This document shows positions 7,313-17,500 of a stretch of 64,000 bases of DNA, piece by piece; positions within the stretch are counted from its first letter, which is position 1, and each line of letters begins with the position of its first letter. This DNA comes from Bacterioplanoides sp965200585. GTDB lineage: Bacteria > Pseudomonadota > Gammaproteobacteria > Pseudomonadales > Oceanobacteraceae. A model generated the notes under the pieces. The model saw only the letters and a list, made by a program, of their open reading frames with translations. It searched no databases and had not been told where the DNA came from. The stretch is taken from the NCBI RefSeq assembly GCF_965200585.1, contig NZ_OZ241361.1, one strand, 5' to 3'. The position numbers were made by a program, and so were the translations under genes.

Positions 7313-8476
7313 TCAATCAGCCGCTAGCAGCAGCTCCAGCATGCGCTCATAGATGGTGGTCAGGGTGTTGAGATCATCAGCGGATACGTGTTCGTTGACC
7401 TGGTGAATCGTGGCGTTAATAGGGCCCAGCTCCAGCACCTGAGCGCCGGTAGGAGCAATAAAGCGACCATCGGACGTACCGCCAGCTGTCGATAGCTCAG
7501 TATCGCGGCCAGTGATTTCTTTGATGGCTTGTACGCTGGCATCCACCAATGGGCCGCAGTCGGTCAGGAATGGCTGGCCACTCAGATTCCATTCGATATC
7601 GTACTTCAGGCCGTGCTTATCGAGAATGGCCTGAGTACGTTGTTGCAGAATCTCAGCCGTCAGTTCAGTGGAGAAGCGGAAGTTAAAAACAACTTCCAGT
7701 TCGCCTGGGATAACGTTGGTGGCTCCGGTGCCGGCGTTGATATTGGAAATCTGGAAGCTGGTGGCCGGGAAGAAATCATTGCCTTCATCCCAGTGCTCGG
7801 CTGCCAGTTCTGTCAGTGCAGAGGCCGCTGTGTGTACCGGGTTCTCTGCCAGATGAGGGTACGCCACGTGACCTTGCTTGCCGTGTACCTTTAATACGCA
7901 GCCAAGTGAGCCACGACGACCGTTTTTAACCGTGTCACCGACGGCGCTGGTGGATGATGGCTCGCCAACGATACACATATCGATTTTTTCGTTACGCGCT
8001 TCCAGTGTTTCAACCACTTTTACGGTGCCATTTTTGGCCGGGCCTTCTTCATCGCTGGTAATCAGATAAGCGATGGAGCCTTTGTGATTCGGGTGTTTTT
8101 TTACAAAATTCTCGGTGGCGACTAAAAACGCCGCCAGTGAACCTTTCATATCGGCAGCGCCACGGCCGTGTAACATGCCGTCAATAATGGCTGGTTCAAA
8201 CGGCGGGTTATCCCAGTTTGATTCAGGTCCTGTTGGTACCACGTCGGTATGTCCGGCAAAACACACAACCGGCGCTTCGCTGCCACGACGCGACCAGAAG
8301 TTATCGACTTCTCCAAAACGCAGCGGCTCATTGGTGAAGCCCGCGGCGGCTAAGCGCTCCATCATCAGAGGCTGACAACCTTCGTCTTCCGGGGTCACTG
8401 AGTGGCGGCGGATCAGATCAAAGGCCAGTTCCAGTGTGGGTGTTAAAGACGGCGTGTTGCGTGAATCGGCGGTCAT
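7313..8476 (-). CDS. dapE: Succinyl-diaminopimelate desuccinylase
   Basis: A 387-residue M20-family zinc hydrolase. It removes succinate from N-succinyl-LL-diaminopimelate in the lysine and meso-DAP branch that feeds peptidoglycan synthesis. Metal ligands and catalytic residues are visible: His76 and Asp78 in AGHTDVVP, Asp109 in GRGAADMKG, the Glu pair at 143-144 in SDEEGPA, and the C-terminal His in INATIHQVNEHV. The start at 8476 (MTADSRNTPS) was chosen because AAGGTAA lies six bases ahead. The longer reading would add 31 residues without homology. It leads the dapE-rlmA-holC-unknown unit. Confidence 0.96.
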   Translation of the reverse strand: MTADSRNTPSLTPTLELAFDLIRRHSVTPEDEGCQPLMMERLAAAGFTNEPLRFGEVDNFWSRRGSEAPVVCFAGHTDVVPTGPESNWDNPPFEPAIIDGMLHGRGAADMKGSLAAFLVATENFVKKHPNHKGSIAYLITSDEEGPAKNGTVKVVETLEARNEKIDMCIVGEPSSTSAVGDTVKNGRRGSLGCVLKVHGKQGHVAYPHLAENPVHTAASALTELAAEHWDEGNDFFPATSFQISNINAGTGATNVIPGELEVVFNFRFSTELTAEILQQRTQAILDKHGLKYDIEWNLSGQPFLTDCGPLVDASVQAIKEITGRDTELSTAGGTSDGRFIAPTGAQVLELGPINATIHQVNEHVSADDLNTLTTIYERMLELLLAAD

Positions 8477-8659
8477 GAGATTACCTTGCTGCGTAAAAGA
8501 GTGCGTTTCTGGGCGATTTTTCAGAGCGCGCGATAATATCACAGCGAGATCGGGCGCTAAATGCTGCAAATAGTCGGGGAATCAATTGCGTCACGGTTTA
8601 GCGGTGGTAACATACGCGCCCTTTATATTTCCCTGATCAATACCATAGGTAGTAACGCG

Positions 8660-9223
8660 ATGAGCCAGCCGCTGACTCTGGAAGAATTAAACAAGGTAAT
8701 GGAAGAAGCTGACCTGCTGAAATCCGAACAGGAAGTTGAGGCCGCACTGACCTCGATGGCCGAAGCCATTACTGAGCGTTTAAAAGATTCGATGCCTGTG
8801 GTGTACGGCATTATGAATGGTGGATTGGTTACCGCTGGCCGCTTATTGCCAAAGTTGAGTTTCCCGCTGGAACAGGGTTATATGCACGCCACACGTTACC
8901 GTGGTGAAACCACTGGTTCTACCGATTTGCAGTGGCAAGCGCCACCGTCGATTGATATGACCGATCGTACCGTGCTGATCGTTGATGATATTTTCGACGA
9001 AGGCAATACCCTGTGTGAGGTGGTTCGTTCCTGTAAGCAGCAGGGTGCTAAAGAAGTGATTACCGCCGTATTGGTAAACAAAGTACACGATCGCAAAAAC
9101 ACCGACCTGTGCATCGACATTATTGGTATGGACGTCGAAGATCGTTATGTCTTTGGTTGTGGTATGGATTACCGTGGCTTCTGGCGTAATGCGCCGGGGA
9201 TCTATGCAGTGAAAGGCCTGTAA
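8660..9223 (+). CDS. hpt: Hypoxanthine-guanine phosphoribosyltransferase
   Basis: A 187-residue type I phosphoribosyltransferase that salvages hypoxanthine or guanine to IMP or GMP with PRPP. The PRPP-binding loop TVLIVDDIFDEGNTL contains the invariant paired Asp residues. The N-terminal half has YGIMNGGLVTAGRLLPKL and the C-terminal DYRGFWRNAPGIYAV is the purine-contact region typical of the oceanospirillal and pseudomonad enzymes. The start at 8660 (MSQPLTLEELNKV) is the family N-terminus, while the frame is open further upstream without homology. It is divergent from dapE and followed by a strong terminator, so it is probably monocistronic. Confidence 0.92.
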   Translation: MSQPLTLEELNKVMEEADLLKSEQEVEAALTSMAEAITERLKDSMPVVYGIMNGGLVTAGRLLPKLSFPLEQGYMHATRYRGETTGSTDLQWQAPPSIDMTDRTVLIVDDIFDEGNTLCEVVRSCKQQGAKEVITAVLVNKVHDRKNTDLCIDIIGMDVEDRYVFGCGMDYRGFWRNAPGIYAVKGL

Positions 9224-9263
9224 AAGAGACCTGTAAACTTCACTTTCTCCCCATGTGATTTTT

Positions 9264-9299
9264 AAAAACGCCCACCTGGTAACAGGTGGGCGTTTTTTG
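9264..9299 (+). terminator. Rho-independent terminator of hpt
   Basis: Stem of about 14 bases (AAAACGCCCACCTG and its complement) with a GTAA tetraloop, followed by TTTTTTG. It starts about 40 bases after the hpt stop. The A-run on the left also lets it act on the minus strand, for the PepSY operon that ends at 9344. Confidence 0.93.
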
Positions 9300-9343
9300 T
9301 TTCGGGAGCTTTGTGAGTGTACTTCTGAAGATGTATTTCTGGT

Positions 9344-10936
9344 TCAGGCCGTTTGTCGCTCGCTTAAGGGCGGGGCTTCTGCATCGCTGGCTTGCTCGGA
9401 TTTTGACCGATGTTTTGTCCGTTGCTTCATCTGAGGTTTGGGCAGCTTCCAGCTGAAATAACCACACACCAGAGCCAGTGCTGTTAGGGTCAGGTGCACA
9501 CCCTGGGTGATTTCGTTGCCGTTAAGCAGGTGACGGCTATTAATCAGACCGTCGGCCAATAAAACCGATAATAGTGTCAGAGCGGTTACTGCCAGATACA
9601 GGCGAATTTTATGGTGTATATCTGAGCCGATAAAGGCATACACCGCTGCGGCAATCCAGCTGAGCCAGAAGATGCCTTCCTCAAGATCATGTTGGTGAAT
9701 ATCTGTAGAAAGTGTGATGCCATGCAGCCACTGGCTGGCGCTCAGCGTAGCGGCGCAGCTGAATACCAGGCCAGCACAAATTCCCAGCGTCAGGCGCGCC
9801 AGTATATGTGGCTTTTCATCAGCTGGAACTGCTTGCTGGTGCTTTGTTTGACCTTGTTTCTTTTTCTCCAGCCAGATCATATTGCCACTGACGATCAGAG
9901 CGCAGAGCGCCAGGGTGGAAATGGCGTAAAAAAACTTCAGAACGATATCGCCAAACAACACGTAATGTAACGGAGTGACTGCGGCAAAGATGCGCTGAAA
10001 CGGACCACGCTCAACACCATTCAGTTCATGGATCTGACGGCCGTCTTTTAGTGAGTAGGTGACGCTTTGCAGATTGCTCAGGCCAATCTGATGATTGCCG
10101 CTGAATTTCACCACACCACCAGCATCACCATAGCCGTCTACCTGAATAAAGGTGGTTTCCAGTTTTGGCTGAGCCGCCTGGGCTTCAAGGTACAGCATAT
10201 TGAGTGAGACAGCAGGAGCAGCTTCATGCACGACTTCAGCACGAGGGCCCAGCACGGCAATCGTGGCTTGTTCTACATTGCCATCAAATTTTGCCAGCGC
10301 AAGAATGGGGGAGATTATCCCTAAAAGGCCTAAAATGGTGCCGGTAAATGCCAGCACAAAAGAAAAAGGCAGGGTCCAGAGGCCAAGCAGTTTGTGTTGG
10401 TCGGTGAGTAACAAGCGCCAGCTGCGCTTTGGGCGTAACATCACAAACTCTTTGCGCCATTTATTGTGAATCACAATGCCAGCAATGATGGAAAGCAGCA
10501 TAACCATGCCAGCCAGACCCACAAGATAACGACCGAAAGGTCGTGGCAGGTGTAAATCGGTGTGCAGGTGCTCAAAAATATGAGCCACTTCGGACTCACC
10601 AATGTCAATCGGCTGGTAATTGCCCAGCTCGATATGGCGGATATCCGTTTCGCTATCATTGAAGTACGCCACCATGGCATAGCCATGATCGGTCTCCGGA
10701 ACAATAAAGAAGGTTTCAGTGCCAAAATCCTGCACCCTGGCTGCGCTCAGCAGGCGATCAAGGTCAATATCGTCGGCGGGCTGTAATTGGTTGAGCGTGG
10801 GGGATTGCCAGTTTTCCAGCTCGTGAGCAAACATCGCCGGGAAGCCGGAAAAAGTCACAACAAATAACAGGATTCCTGACAAGATGCCTAGCCAGGTGTG
10901 GGTGTTGTAATACACCTTATGTGTACGTTGTTCCAT
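9344..10936 (-). CDS. PepSY-associated membrane protein (iron-uptake type)
   Basis: A 530-residue inner-membrane protein of the PepSY-associated TM-helix (PiuB-like) family. There is a TM helix near the N-terminus (WLGILSGILLFVVTFSGFPA), a periplasmic PepSY-like stretch, further helices at the middle (FGRYLVGLAGMVMLLSIIAG and the paired helix near LLGLWTLPFSFVLAF), and a C-terminal cluster of four to five helices. Members are commonly iron-repressed and sit next to TonB-dependent siderophore receptors. Some are proposed to reduce ferric siderophores, which is not established here. The ATG at 10936 has AGGA seven bases ahead; the longer TTG reading is rejected. It is the last gene of a three-gene minus-strand unit preceded by a Fur-like box. 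Confidence 0.88.
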   Translation of the reverse strand: MEQRTHKVYYNTHTWLGILSGILLFVVTFSGFPAMFAHELENWQSPTLNQLQPADDIDLDRLLSAARVQDFGTETFFIVPETDHGYAMVAYFNDSETDIRHIELGNYQPIDIGESEVAHIFEHLHTDLHLPRPFGRYLVGLAGMVMLLSIIAGIVIHNKWRKEFVMLRPKRSWRLLLTDQHKLLGLWTLPFSFVLAFTGTILGLLGIISPILALAKFDGNVEQATIAVLGPRAEVVHEAAPAVSLNMLYLEAQAAQPKLETTFIQVDGYGDAGGVVKFSGNHQIGLSNLQSVTYSLKDGRQIHELNGVERGPFQRIFAAVTPLHYVLFGDIVLKFFYAISTLALCALIVSGNMIWLEKKKQGQTKHQQAVPADEKPHILARLTLGICAGLVFSCAATLSASQWLHGITLSTDIHQHDLEEGIFWLSWIAAAVYAFIGSDIHHKIRLYLAVTALTLLSVLLADGLINSRHLLNGNEITQGVHLTLTALALVCGYFSWKLPKPQMKQRTKHRSKSEQASDAEAPPLSERQTA

Positions 10937-10950
10937 GGGCAAATCCTGTA

Positions 10951-11241
10951 TTAATGGAAAACAGTCAGAGATAAAAGGTCGTACAGACCAAAGACAACGA
11001 ACAAGCTGCCAATTCTGGCCCAGGCTTTAAGGCCGCCGCTGGCCAACAGTGCCCAGTAAAACAAGCTTGCCCAGAAGACAAAGAAGAACACGCCGCCGGC
11101 AAAAATTTGTTCCACCTTGTCACCAAAAGGCCACGAAAGCGTGATGGCAATGGTGAGGGTGATGGTTGTCAGAAAGGCACCCAGAATCGCTGCAATCACT
11201 CGGCTGGTGGTTGAGTCCAGGCGCTGTTTAAGCCGGTTCAT
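10951..11241 (-). CDS. DUF3649-type small membrane protein
   Basis: A 96-residue protein with three predicted TM helices: about 17-38 (IAAILGAFLTTITLTIAITLS), 46-68 (IFAGGVFFFVFWASLFYWALL) and 76-93. Sequence and context fit the DUF3649 family, found between a DUF3325 protein and a PepSY protein in iron-regulated operons. GGAGG lies six bases before the ATG. It overlaps the preceding gene by 14 bases and is followed closely by the PepSY gene, so the three are co-expressed. Biochemical role unknown. Confidence 0.82.
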   Translation of the reverse strand: MNRLKQRLDSTTSRVIAAILGAFLTTITLTIAITLSWPFGDKVEQIFAGGVFFFVFWASLFYWALLASGGLKAWARIGSLFVVFGLYDLLSLTVFH

Positions 11242-11575
11242 AAATGCCTCCCATAGCTAACCCTGCCAGCACCAATCCACCAGTAACCAGGCTGGCGGCG
11301 GTCAAAAATGGAACAGCGACCGGTCGCCAGATCCGCAATTGTGTGAATAATGCCGCAACCCCCATCAGGCTGAACAAGACATAAAACACACCTTTCTCCC
11401 AGCCATAGGGAATAAAAGCAACGGCAAATGCGAAGGCCAGCAGAATGCGCCCGCTGATACGACGGCGGATATTGATTTTGTCACTGCGATGTTGGCTAAC
11501 ACCGTACATAAGGTGCAGTGCCGGCCAGAGTAAAAATACAGCGACGGGCACGGTTGATGAGAGGGCTGCAGGCAT
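11228..11575 (-). CDS. DUF3325-type small membrane protein
   Basis: A 115-residue protein with about four hydrophobic helices and a basic loop (SQHRSDKINIRRRISGR) after the first. It matches the DUF3325 family by hydropathy, size and position ahead of DUF3649 and PepSY genes. It is the first gene of the unit, with the Fur-like box about 50 bases upstream of its ATG. Role unknown; the set is probably part of ferric-siderophore handling. No TonB-dependent receptor is encoded next to it, unlike many related loci. Confidence 0.78.
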   Translation of the reverse strand: MPAALSSTVPVAVFLLWPALHLMYGVSQHRSDKINIRRRISGRILLAFAFAVAFIPYGWEKGVFYVLFSLMGVAALFTQLRIWRPVAVPFLTAASLVTGGLVLAGLAMGGIYEPA

Positions 11576-11620
11576 GGCGATAAATGGTTCTGATAGTGTT
11601 GTTTGCTGCGAATAGTAATG

Positions 11621-11639
11621 AATTGCAAATGATTATCAA
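11621..11639 (-). promoter_or_regulatory. Fur-box-like operator
   Basis: The sequence AATTGCAAATGATTATCAA reads TTGATAATCATTTGCAATT on the minus strand, resembling the Fur consensus GATAATGATAATCATTATC most strongly on one side (TGATAATCATT). It lies 46-64 bases upstream of the DUF3325 ATG, where a promoter is expected, and supports iron control of the DUF3325-DUF3649-PepSY operon. It is also about 140 bases upstream of the divergent efflux operon. Confidence 0.6.
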
Positions 11640-11779
11640 GCGTTATTGGGTGATTGTTGAAAGTGCAGTGAATGCCTGAATGAAAGGCTTGTACAACTTC
11701 AGTAAAGTACCGTAAAACCCTTAAACACTCGCTTTGTCGCTGCTTATCATCTTTGCCTTCAGCAGGTTGAGATGTATGT

Positions 11780-13315
11780 ATGTATAAAAGACGATGGGTT
11801 GCCGGACTGATTGTATTGCCCTTGATGGCGTGTAGTCAGCTGGATGTTATTCACCCACCGGGGAATGACAATAATCTGGAAAACCACCCGCTGTTAGCTG
11901 ACATCACGGAACGGCTTCTTAATGTGACCGGTGCGGAAGAGTCGTTGACAGCACGCTGGTGGCAATCGTTTAACGATCCGGTGCTGAATGAGCTGGTTGA
12001 GCTGGCGCTAACGAATAACTTTTCTCTGCAAGCTTCGCTGGCGCGTATCGAACAAAGTGCGGCGTTATTACGGGTAGATGCCAGTGGTCAGTACCCGGAA
12101 TTAAACCTTCAGGCTGGCCGCAGTCGGGTTGAAAACAGTGCATTGTCATCAGGGCGGGTCAGTAATAACTGGTCGGCCGGATTGAATGCCTCGTACGAAA
12201 TTGATTTCTGGGGTTCGGTCGCCGCTGCGCGCGATCAGGGTGAGTTTGAGCTGTCAGCAACTCAATCTGCCGCTCGCATCCAGGCTAATACCGTTGCCAG
12301 CCAGGTCAGTAATGCCTGGTATGGCTACCTCAAAGAAAGCCGGCAGCTGGAGCTGCTGATGCAACAAAAACAACGGGTTGAATCGGGTTTAAAAGCCATT
12401 AATGCCCGTTTTCAGCGCGGCCGTTCTCAGGTATCTGATGTCTGGCAGCAACAATCGCTGCTGGAGTCGATAGAAGCCGATGTGTTCCGTACCAAATCGC
12501 GTCGCGATATTTTCCGTAATCAGTTACAGCTTTGGCTTGGTGCTGCTGTTTCGGCTGATCAGGTGGCTGATGCATTACAAGCGGCGCTTAACCGCGCCGA
12601 TCAAACACTGTTGCCGGTCGTTCTACCTGAACACCGAACTGCTGTTTCCCTGCAGGCCATTAGTGAGCGCCCGGATGTGCAGCAGGCCTGGTTTGATGTA
12701 CTGGCTGCCAATGCCGGGGTAGCCATTGCCGAAGCGAACCGCTACCCACGCTTTACGCTGACTGCCAGCTATAGCGGTCAGGACCCGGATTTCGGTAATG
12801 TGTTTGATGATTGGGTATCAAATGTTGCTGCCAACCTGGTGCTGCCTTTGATTGACGGTGGCGAGCGGCGTGCCCGTGTGGCGGCACAACAAGCCTTGTT
12901 ACAGCAAACTCTGGCTGACTATCAACAAACATTATTAGATGCCGCCGATGAAGTTCAGCAGCAATTGATTCGTGAGCAAGAATATCTGGGCCTGGATGCC
13001 AGCTTGAACAAACAACTGGAACTGGAGCGCAAAACCCAATCGTTTCAGGCCAGTCGTTATGCCAAGGGCGTTGGCGATTTCTTATCGCTGTTAACATCCC
13101 AGCGCGATGTATTGTCACTGGAGCGTCAGGTGCTGGAAAACCAGCTGTCGGCGGTGCAGTCGCGTATTGGTTTATATCAGGCCGTGAGTCATGGTCGTTT
13201 TCTGCTCGATTCTTTAACCTCCGATTCTTTAACCCCTAAGCCTTCCACTTCCAGGCCTAAACCGTCTATGTCTACATCCTTAAAGTCTCAGTCAGAGGAC
13301 AATGTTTCATCATGA
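11780..13315 (+). CDS. Outer-membrane efflux lipoprotein (NodT/TolC family)
   Basis: A 511-residue channel subunit for a tripartite RND pump. The N-terminus MYKRRWVAGLIVLPLMACSQ carries a lipobox (LMAC) with Cys18 as the expected lipidated residue. Two repeated outer-membrane efflux protein regions follow: one containing WWQSFNDPVLNELVELAL and helices with NFSLQASLARIEQS, the other containing RPDVQQAWFDVLAANAGVAIAEA. The C-terminal tail (after about 480) is Ser/Pro/Lys-rich low complexity. It is unusual in being the first gene of the operon; its stop overlaps the ATG of the adaptor gene (ATGA). Confidence 0.93.
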   Translation: MYKRRWVAGLIVLPLMACSQLDVIHPPGNDNNLENHPLLADITERLLNVTGAEESLTARWWQSFNDPVLNELVELALTNNFSLQASLARIEQSAALLRVDASGQYPELNLQAGRSRVENSALSSGRVSNNWSAGLNASYEIDFWGSVAAARDQGEFELSATQSAARIQANTVASQVSNAWYGYLKESRQLELLMQQKQRVESGLKAINARFQRGRSQVSDVWQQQSLLESIEADVFRTKSRRDIFRNQLQLWLGAAVSADQVADALQAALNRADQTLLPVVLPEHRTAVSLQAISERPDVQQAWFDVLAANAGVAIAEANRYPRFTLTASYSGQDPDFGNVFDDWVSNVAANLVLPLIDGGERRARVAAQQALLQQTLADYQQTLLDAADEVQQQLIREQEYLGLDASLNKQLELERKTQSFQASRYAKGVGDFLSLLTSQRDVLSLERQVLENQLSAVQSRIGLYQAVSHGRFLLDSLTSDSLTPKPSTSRPKPSMSTSLKSQSEDNVSS

Positions 13316-14514
13316 GTGCTTTACAGCAAGCCCCAACCAAACAGAGTCCGAAGCAAAGCCCGGTAAAATCTGCCGCCATTGTGATTGTTATCCTGCTGCT
13401 TGGTGTTGGCATTGCGGCTTTTATTATTAAAAGTGCGCCGCGACCTGAAAGAGTGGCCCCGGAGGCAAAATCCCGGCTGGTTGAAGTGGCGGATATCAAG
13501 CTGGCTGTTCGTCCTCCGTATTGGCAAGCGGGCGGTCGTGTGATGGCATCGCAACAAGTGGACCTGATGCCGGAAGTGTCAGGCCGCATTCAGAGTATCG
13601 CCGCGCCCGCCGTGCCGGGTACACGATTAGCCAAAGGTGATCTGCTGGCTGCCATTGATGCCAGCGATTATCGGCTACAGCTGACCCAGCGCCAGGCAGC
13701 TTATGCTCAGGCATTGGCGGCGCTGGATATCGAAAAAGGTCAGGCGTCACTGGCGCGTGAGGAATACGAATTATCGGCTGCGACCTTCTCTGCCGAAGAT
13801 AAAGCCCTGGTGTTGCGTGAACCGCAGATTGCTCAGGCACGGGCCGAAGTGCAAACCGCCAAGGCGAATCTGGAGCAAGCACAACTGAATCTGGCCCGTA
13901 CTCAGATTAAGATGCCGTTTGATGGCCAGATTAACCAGCGCCATATCTCAGTTGGCAGCCAGGTGTCTGTTTCCACTAATGCGTTTGAGCTGGTGAACAC
14001 TGATGAATTTTGGATTGAAGTAAAAATACCAGCAGCCTTTCTGGCTTTGCTGGATGTGCAACAACCGGCTCTGATTCAGCAAGCTGGATGGCCTGATGGG
14101 CAGCAGCGTCAGGCCCGGGTGCTAAATATTCTGCCCGCCGTTGATAGTGCCGATCGGCAAGTGCGAGTGCTGTTGTCATTATCGGATCCGCTGGCACTCA
14201 GTGACCCGAGTCAGCCTAAGGTTCTGCTCAATGACTTTGTTGAAGTACGTTTGTTTGGCCAACTGAGTGCAGAGAGCTATCAGGTCGCCAGTCGTTTTAT
14301 GGATGCTCAGAACCGGGTTTGGGTAGTCAATAATGGTGAGTTGCAACAGCGTCAGCTGGAGGTGTTATACCGCGGTCGGGAAGACAGCTGGATTGCCCGG
14401 CGTGTTATGTCCGATAAAGGCTTTAAGGACGGTGATCAGTTATTGCTGAGTAAAATCGATGCCGCCGTTGCCGGTGCTCCGGTTCGGGTGCTAGTAGAGG
14501 CAAATGATGAGTAA
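13312..14514 (+). CDS. RND efflux periplasmic adaptor (membrane fusion protein)
   Basis: A 400-residue HlyD/AcrA-type adaptor linking the inner-membrane pump to the outer-membrane channel. There is one N-terminal TM anchor at about 21-41 (AAIVIVILLLGVGIAAFII) without a lipobox. A lipoyl half-motif (VDLMPEVSGRIQSI, then GTRLAKGDLLAAID), an alpha-helical hairpin rich in Ala/Gln, the second lipoyl half (TQIKMPFDGQINQRHISVGS) and the beta-barrel domain follow in order. It overlaps both its neighbours, by 4 and 11 bases, so the three products are translationally coupled. Confidence 0.95.
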   Translation: MSALQQAPTKQSPKQSPVKSAAIVIVILLLGVGIAAFIIKSAPRPERVAPEAKSRLVEVADIKLAVRPPYWQAGGRVMASQQVDLMPEVSGRIQSIAAPAVPGTRLAKGDLLAAIDASDYRLQLTQRQAAYAQALAALDIEKGQASLAREEYELSAATFSAEDKALVLREPQIAQARAEVQTAKANLEQAQLNLARTQIKMPFDGQINQRHISVGSQVSVSTNAFELVNTDEFWIEVKIPAAFLALLDVQQPALIQQAGWPDGQQRQARVLNILPAVDSADRQVRVLLSLSDPLALSDPSQPKVLLNDFVEVRLFGQLSAESYQVASRFMDAQNRVWVVNNGELQQRQLEVLYRGREDSWIARRVMSDKGFKDGDQLLLSKIDAAVAGAPVRVLVEANDE

Positions 14515-17500
14515 TAATCATAAGCTGGCATCGCGCCGTGGCCCGGTTGCCTGGATGTCTGAACACCGGATTGCACCTAACTTATTAATGGCCTTTCTGA
14601 TTATCGGCGGCTTTCTGATGTCGCTGACAATTCGTAAGGAATTTATCCCACCCTACGAAGCGGATGCCGTGCGGGTGTCCGTCGCTTACCCAGGTGCGAC
14701 ACCCTCGGAAATGGAACAAGGCGTCGTGCTGCCCATCGAAAACGAACTGGCGTCACTGGATGGCTTTAAGGAAGTAACCTCCAATATTAGTCGTGGTTCC
14801 GCCCGGGTTACCCTTGAGTTGGAAAACGGCGTTGATAAACAACAAGCCTATCAGGATATTCAGCAAGCGGTTAACCGCATCAGTACCTTTCCGGCGCAAA
14901 TCGAGCGGCCGATTGTCAGCCTGGTCAGCGGTTCCATTGAGGTTATGGAGCTGGCACTGTTCGGGCCATTGGATCGGTTTGAGTTAAAACGACTGGCCGA
15001 GCGAATCAAAGAGCAGCTGTTAACCTCCACCCAGATCAGCAAGGTGGAATTACGCGGTGTGCCAGATGAAGAGATTCAGATTGAAATCCGCCAGTTGGAC
15101 TTGCAGCGCTATGACCTGACCCTGACTCAGGTGGCGCGGATTATTTCTGATAATGCACTGGAGCAGAGCGCTGGAGCGGTTAAGACCGAAGCCGGTGATA
15201 TTCTGGTGACATTAAATGACCGTGCTTATTGGGCCGCTGATTTTCAGCAGCTGCCACTGATTACCGATGATCAGGGCGTTCAGTTGCGGCTGGGTGATAT
15301 TGCCCGGGTTCAGGAGGGCTTTGCCGATGCCAACCGGCTGGTGACTTACAACGGCAAAACCTCAGTGCGGTTTGATATTCATCGGGCTGAAAATCAGACA
15401 CCACTGACCGTTGTTGAAGCGGCCTATGAACAGTTGGATCTGATTCGTGCAGAACTTCCCCCCGGCATTGAACTGATTGTTACCGATGATGATGGCGAGA
15501 CCTATCGTCAGCGGGTTGGCCTGTTGCTTAAAAATGCGGCCATCGGTCTGATTCTGGTCATGCTGTTGCTGAGCCTGTTTCTTGAATACCGTCTGGCATT
15601 CTGGGTCACTATGGGCATTCCTACAGCTTTCTTAGGCGCGTTGTTATTGCTGCCATTGTGGGATGTGTCCATCAATATGGTGTCGATGTTCGCCTTTATT
15701 GTGGCGCTGGGTATTGTGGTGGATGACGCCATTATTGCCGGTGAAAATATCTACGAGCATATGCAGCAGGGGATGCCATTTCATGACGCGGCTATTGTTG
15801 GCGCACGGGAAGTATCCATGCCGCTGGCCTTTGCCATTCTGACCAATGTCGCGGCCTTTTTGCCGTTGTTAAGTCTGCCTGGTTTTTCCGGCAAGTTGTT
15901 TGTTGCCATTCCGATTGTGGTAATCAGCTGTTTTATGATCTCCTGGATTGAAGCACTGTTTATCCTGCCAACACACCTGGCGAACCTGAAAAAAACACCC
16001 AAAACCGGTATTGGCCTGAAGCTTGATAAGGCCCAGGGTAAGGTAGATGAAAAATTACATAATTTCATTAATTTCAAATACTTACCTGTATTAGATAAAG
16101 TATTACATAACCCCGGAAAAACCCTTGCAGTTGCCCTTGCGATTGGCGCGATTGTGCTCTCTTATCCAATGAGTGGGCGCATGGGCTTCAGTATGTTTCC
16201 ACGCCTGGAAGGGGAGTTTGCGGTTGCCTCGGTGGAGCTGCCCAGTAATGCGCCGCTGAGTCAGGCTGAGGCGGTGAGAACGCATCTGGAGCAAAGCCTG
16301 TATCAGGTGGCCGAACCGTTTGATGCCGCAGGAGTGCCGTTGGTGCTCAGCGTGGAGGGAAACATTACCGATTCCAGTGTTGAGATTGAGGCGCGGCTGG
16401 TGGACGTTGAAGAGCGCCCGATTACGGCCAATGAAACGGTACAACGCTGGCGCGATATTATTGGTGAGATACCGGGTATCCGAAGTCTGACCTTTGATGC
16501 CGAACGTGGTGGCGGTCCATCTGGCGGCTCTGGTTTGACGGTTGAATTGCGCGGCAGTAACACCGATGAGCTGAAACAAGCGTCGGCCGCTCTGGCACAA
16601 GAGCTGGTTCAGTTATCGGGCGTAAAAGACGTCGCCAACAGTTTTGAATCTGGCTCTCCGCAGTGGGATATCAAGCTGAATGCGCTAGGGCGCAGTCTGA
16701 ATCTCGATGCCAGTGATGTTGCTTCGCAGGTGCGTGCCGCCTTGTATGGTGCACGGGCCTTGCGCCAACAACGTGAACGTAATGAAGTCACGGTGCTGGT
16801 GCGCTTGCCGCTGGAGGAGCGCTCCTATGCAGCGGATATCGAGCGCCTGCAAATTCAGACGCCAGCAGGTGGCTATGTGTTCCTAGGGGATATTGCCACG
16901 CTGGTGAAAGAACGTGCTCCGGCCAATATTACCCGTCGTGATGGTCAACAGATTATCCGGGTAACCTCCGAAGTAGAACCACGCTCGCAGATTCCGGCGG
17001 TCATCAATGTGCTCCGGGAAGACACCTTCAACCAACTTGAATCCCTTTATCCATCGGTTGAATTCAGCTTTAAAGGACGTCAGGCCAACACGCAGGAGAG
17101 TGTCAGCAGCCTGCAGTTGTATGGCTTCTTCTCGATGTTGCTGATTTACGTGCTACTGGCGATCCCTTTCCGCAGCTATGCCCAGCCGCTGCTGATCATG
17201 CTGGTGATTCCGTTTGGTGCGGTGGGGGCGGTGATTGGCCATATCCTGCTGGATCTGGCCGGGCGCAATATGGGCATGTCGATCATGAGTATTATGGGCA
17301 TTGTTGCGCTGGCTGGGGTGGTGGTGAATGATTCTTTGATTCTGGTGACCTACGCCAATGAGCAGCGCCAAAAAGGCCTGAACGCTTTGCAGGCGGTCAG
17401 AGCGGCGGGGGTGCGGCGTTTCCGTCCGATTTTGCTGACTACACTCACTACTTTTGGCGGTTTGGCTCCGATGGTATTTGAAGGCTCTCGTCAGGCGCAG

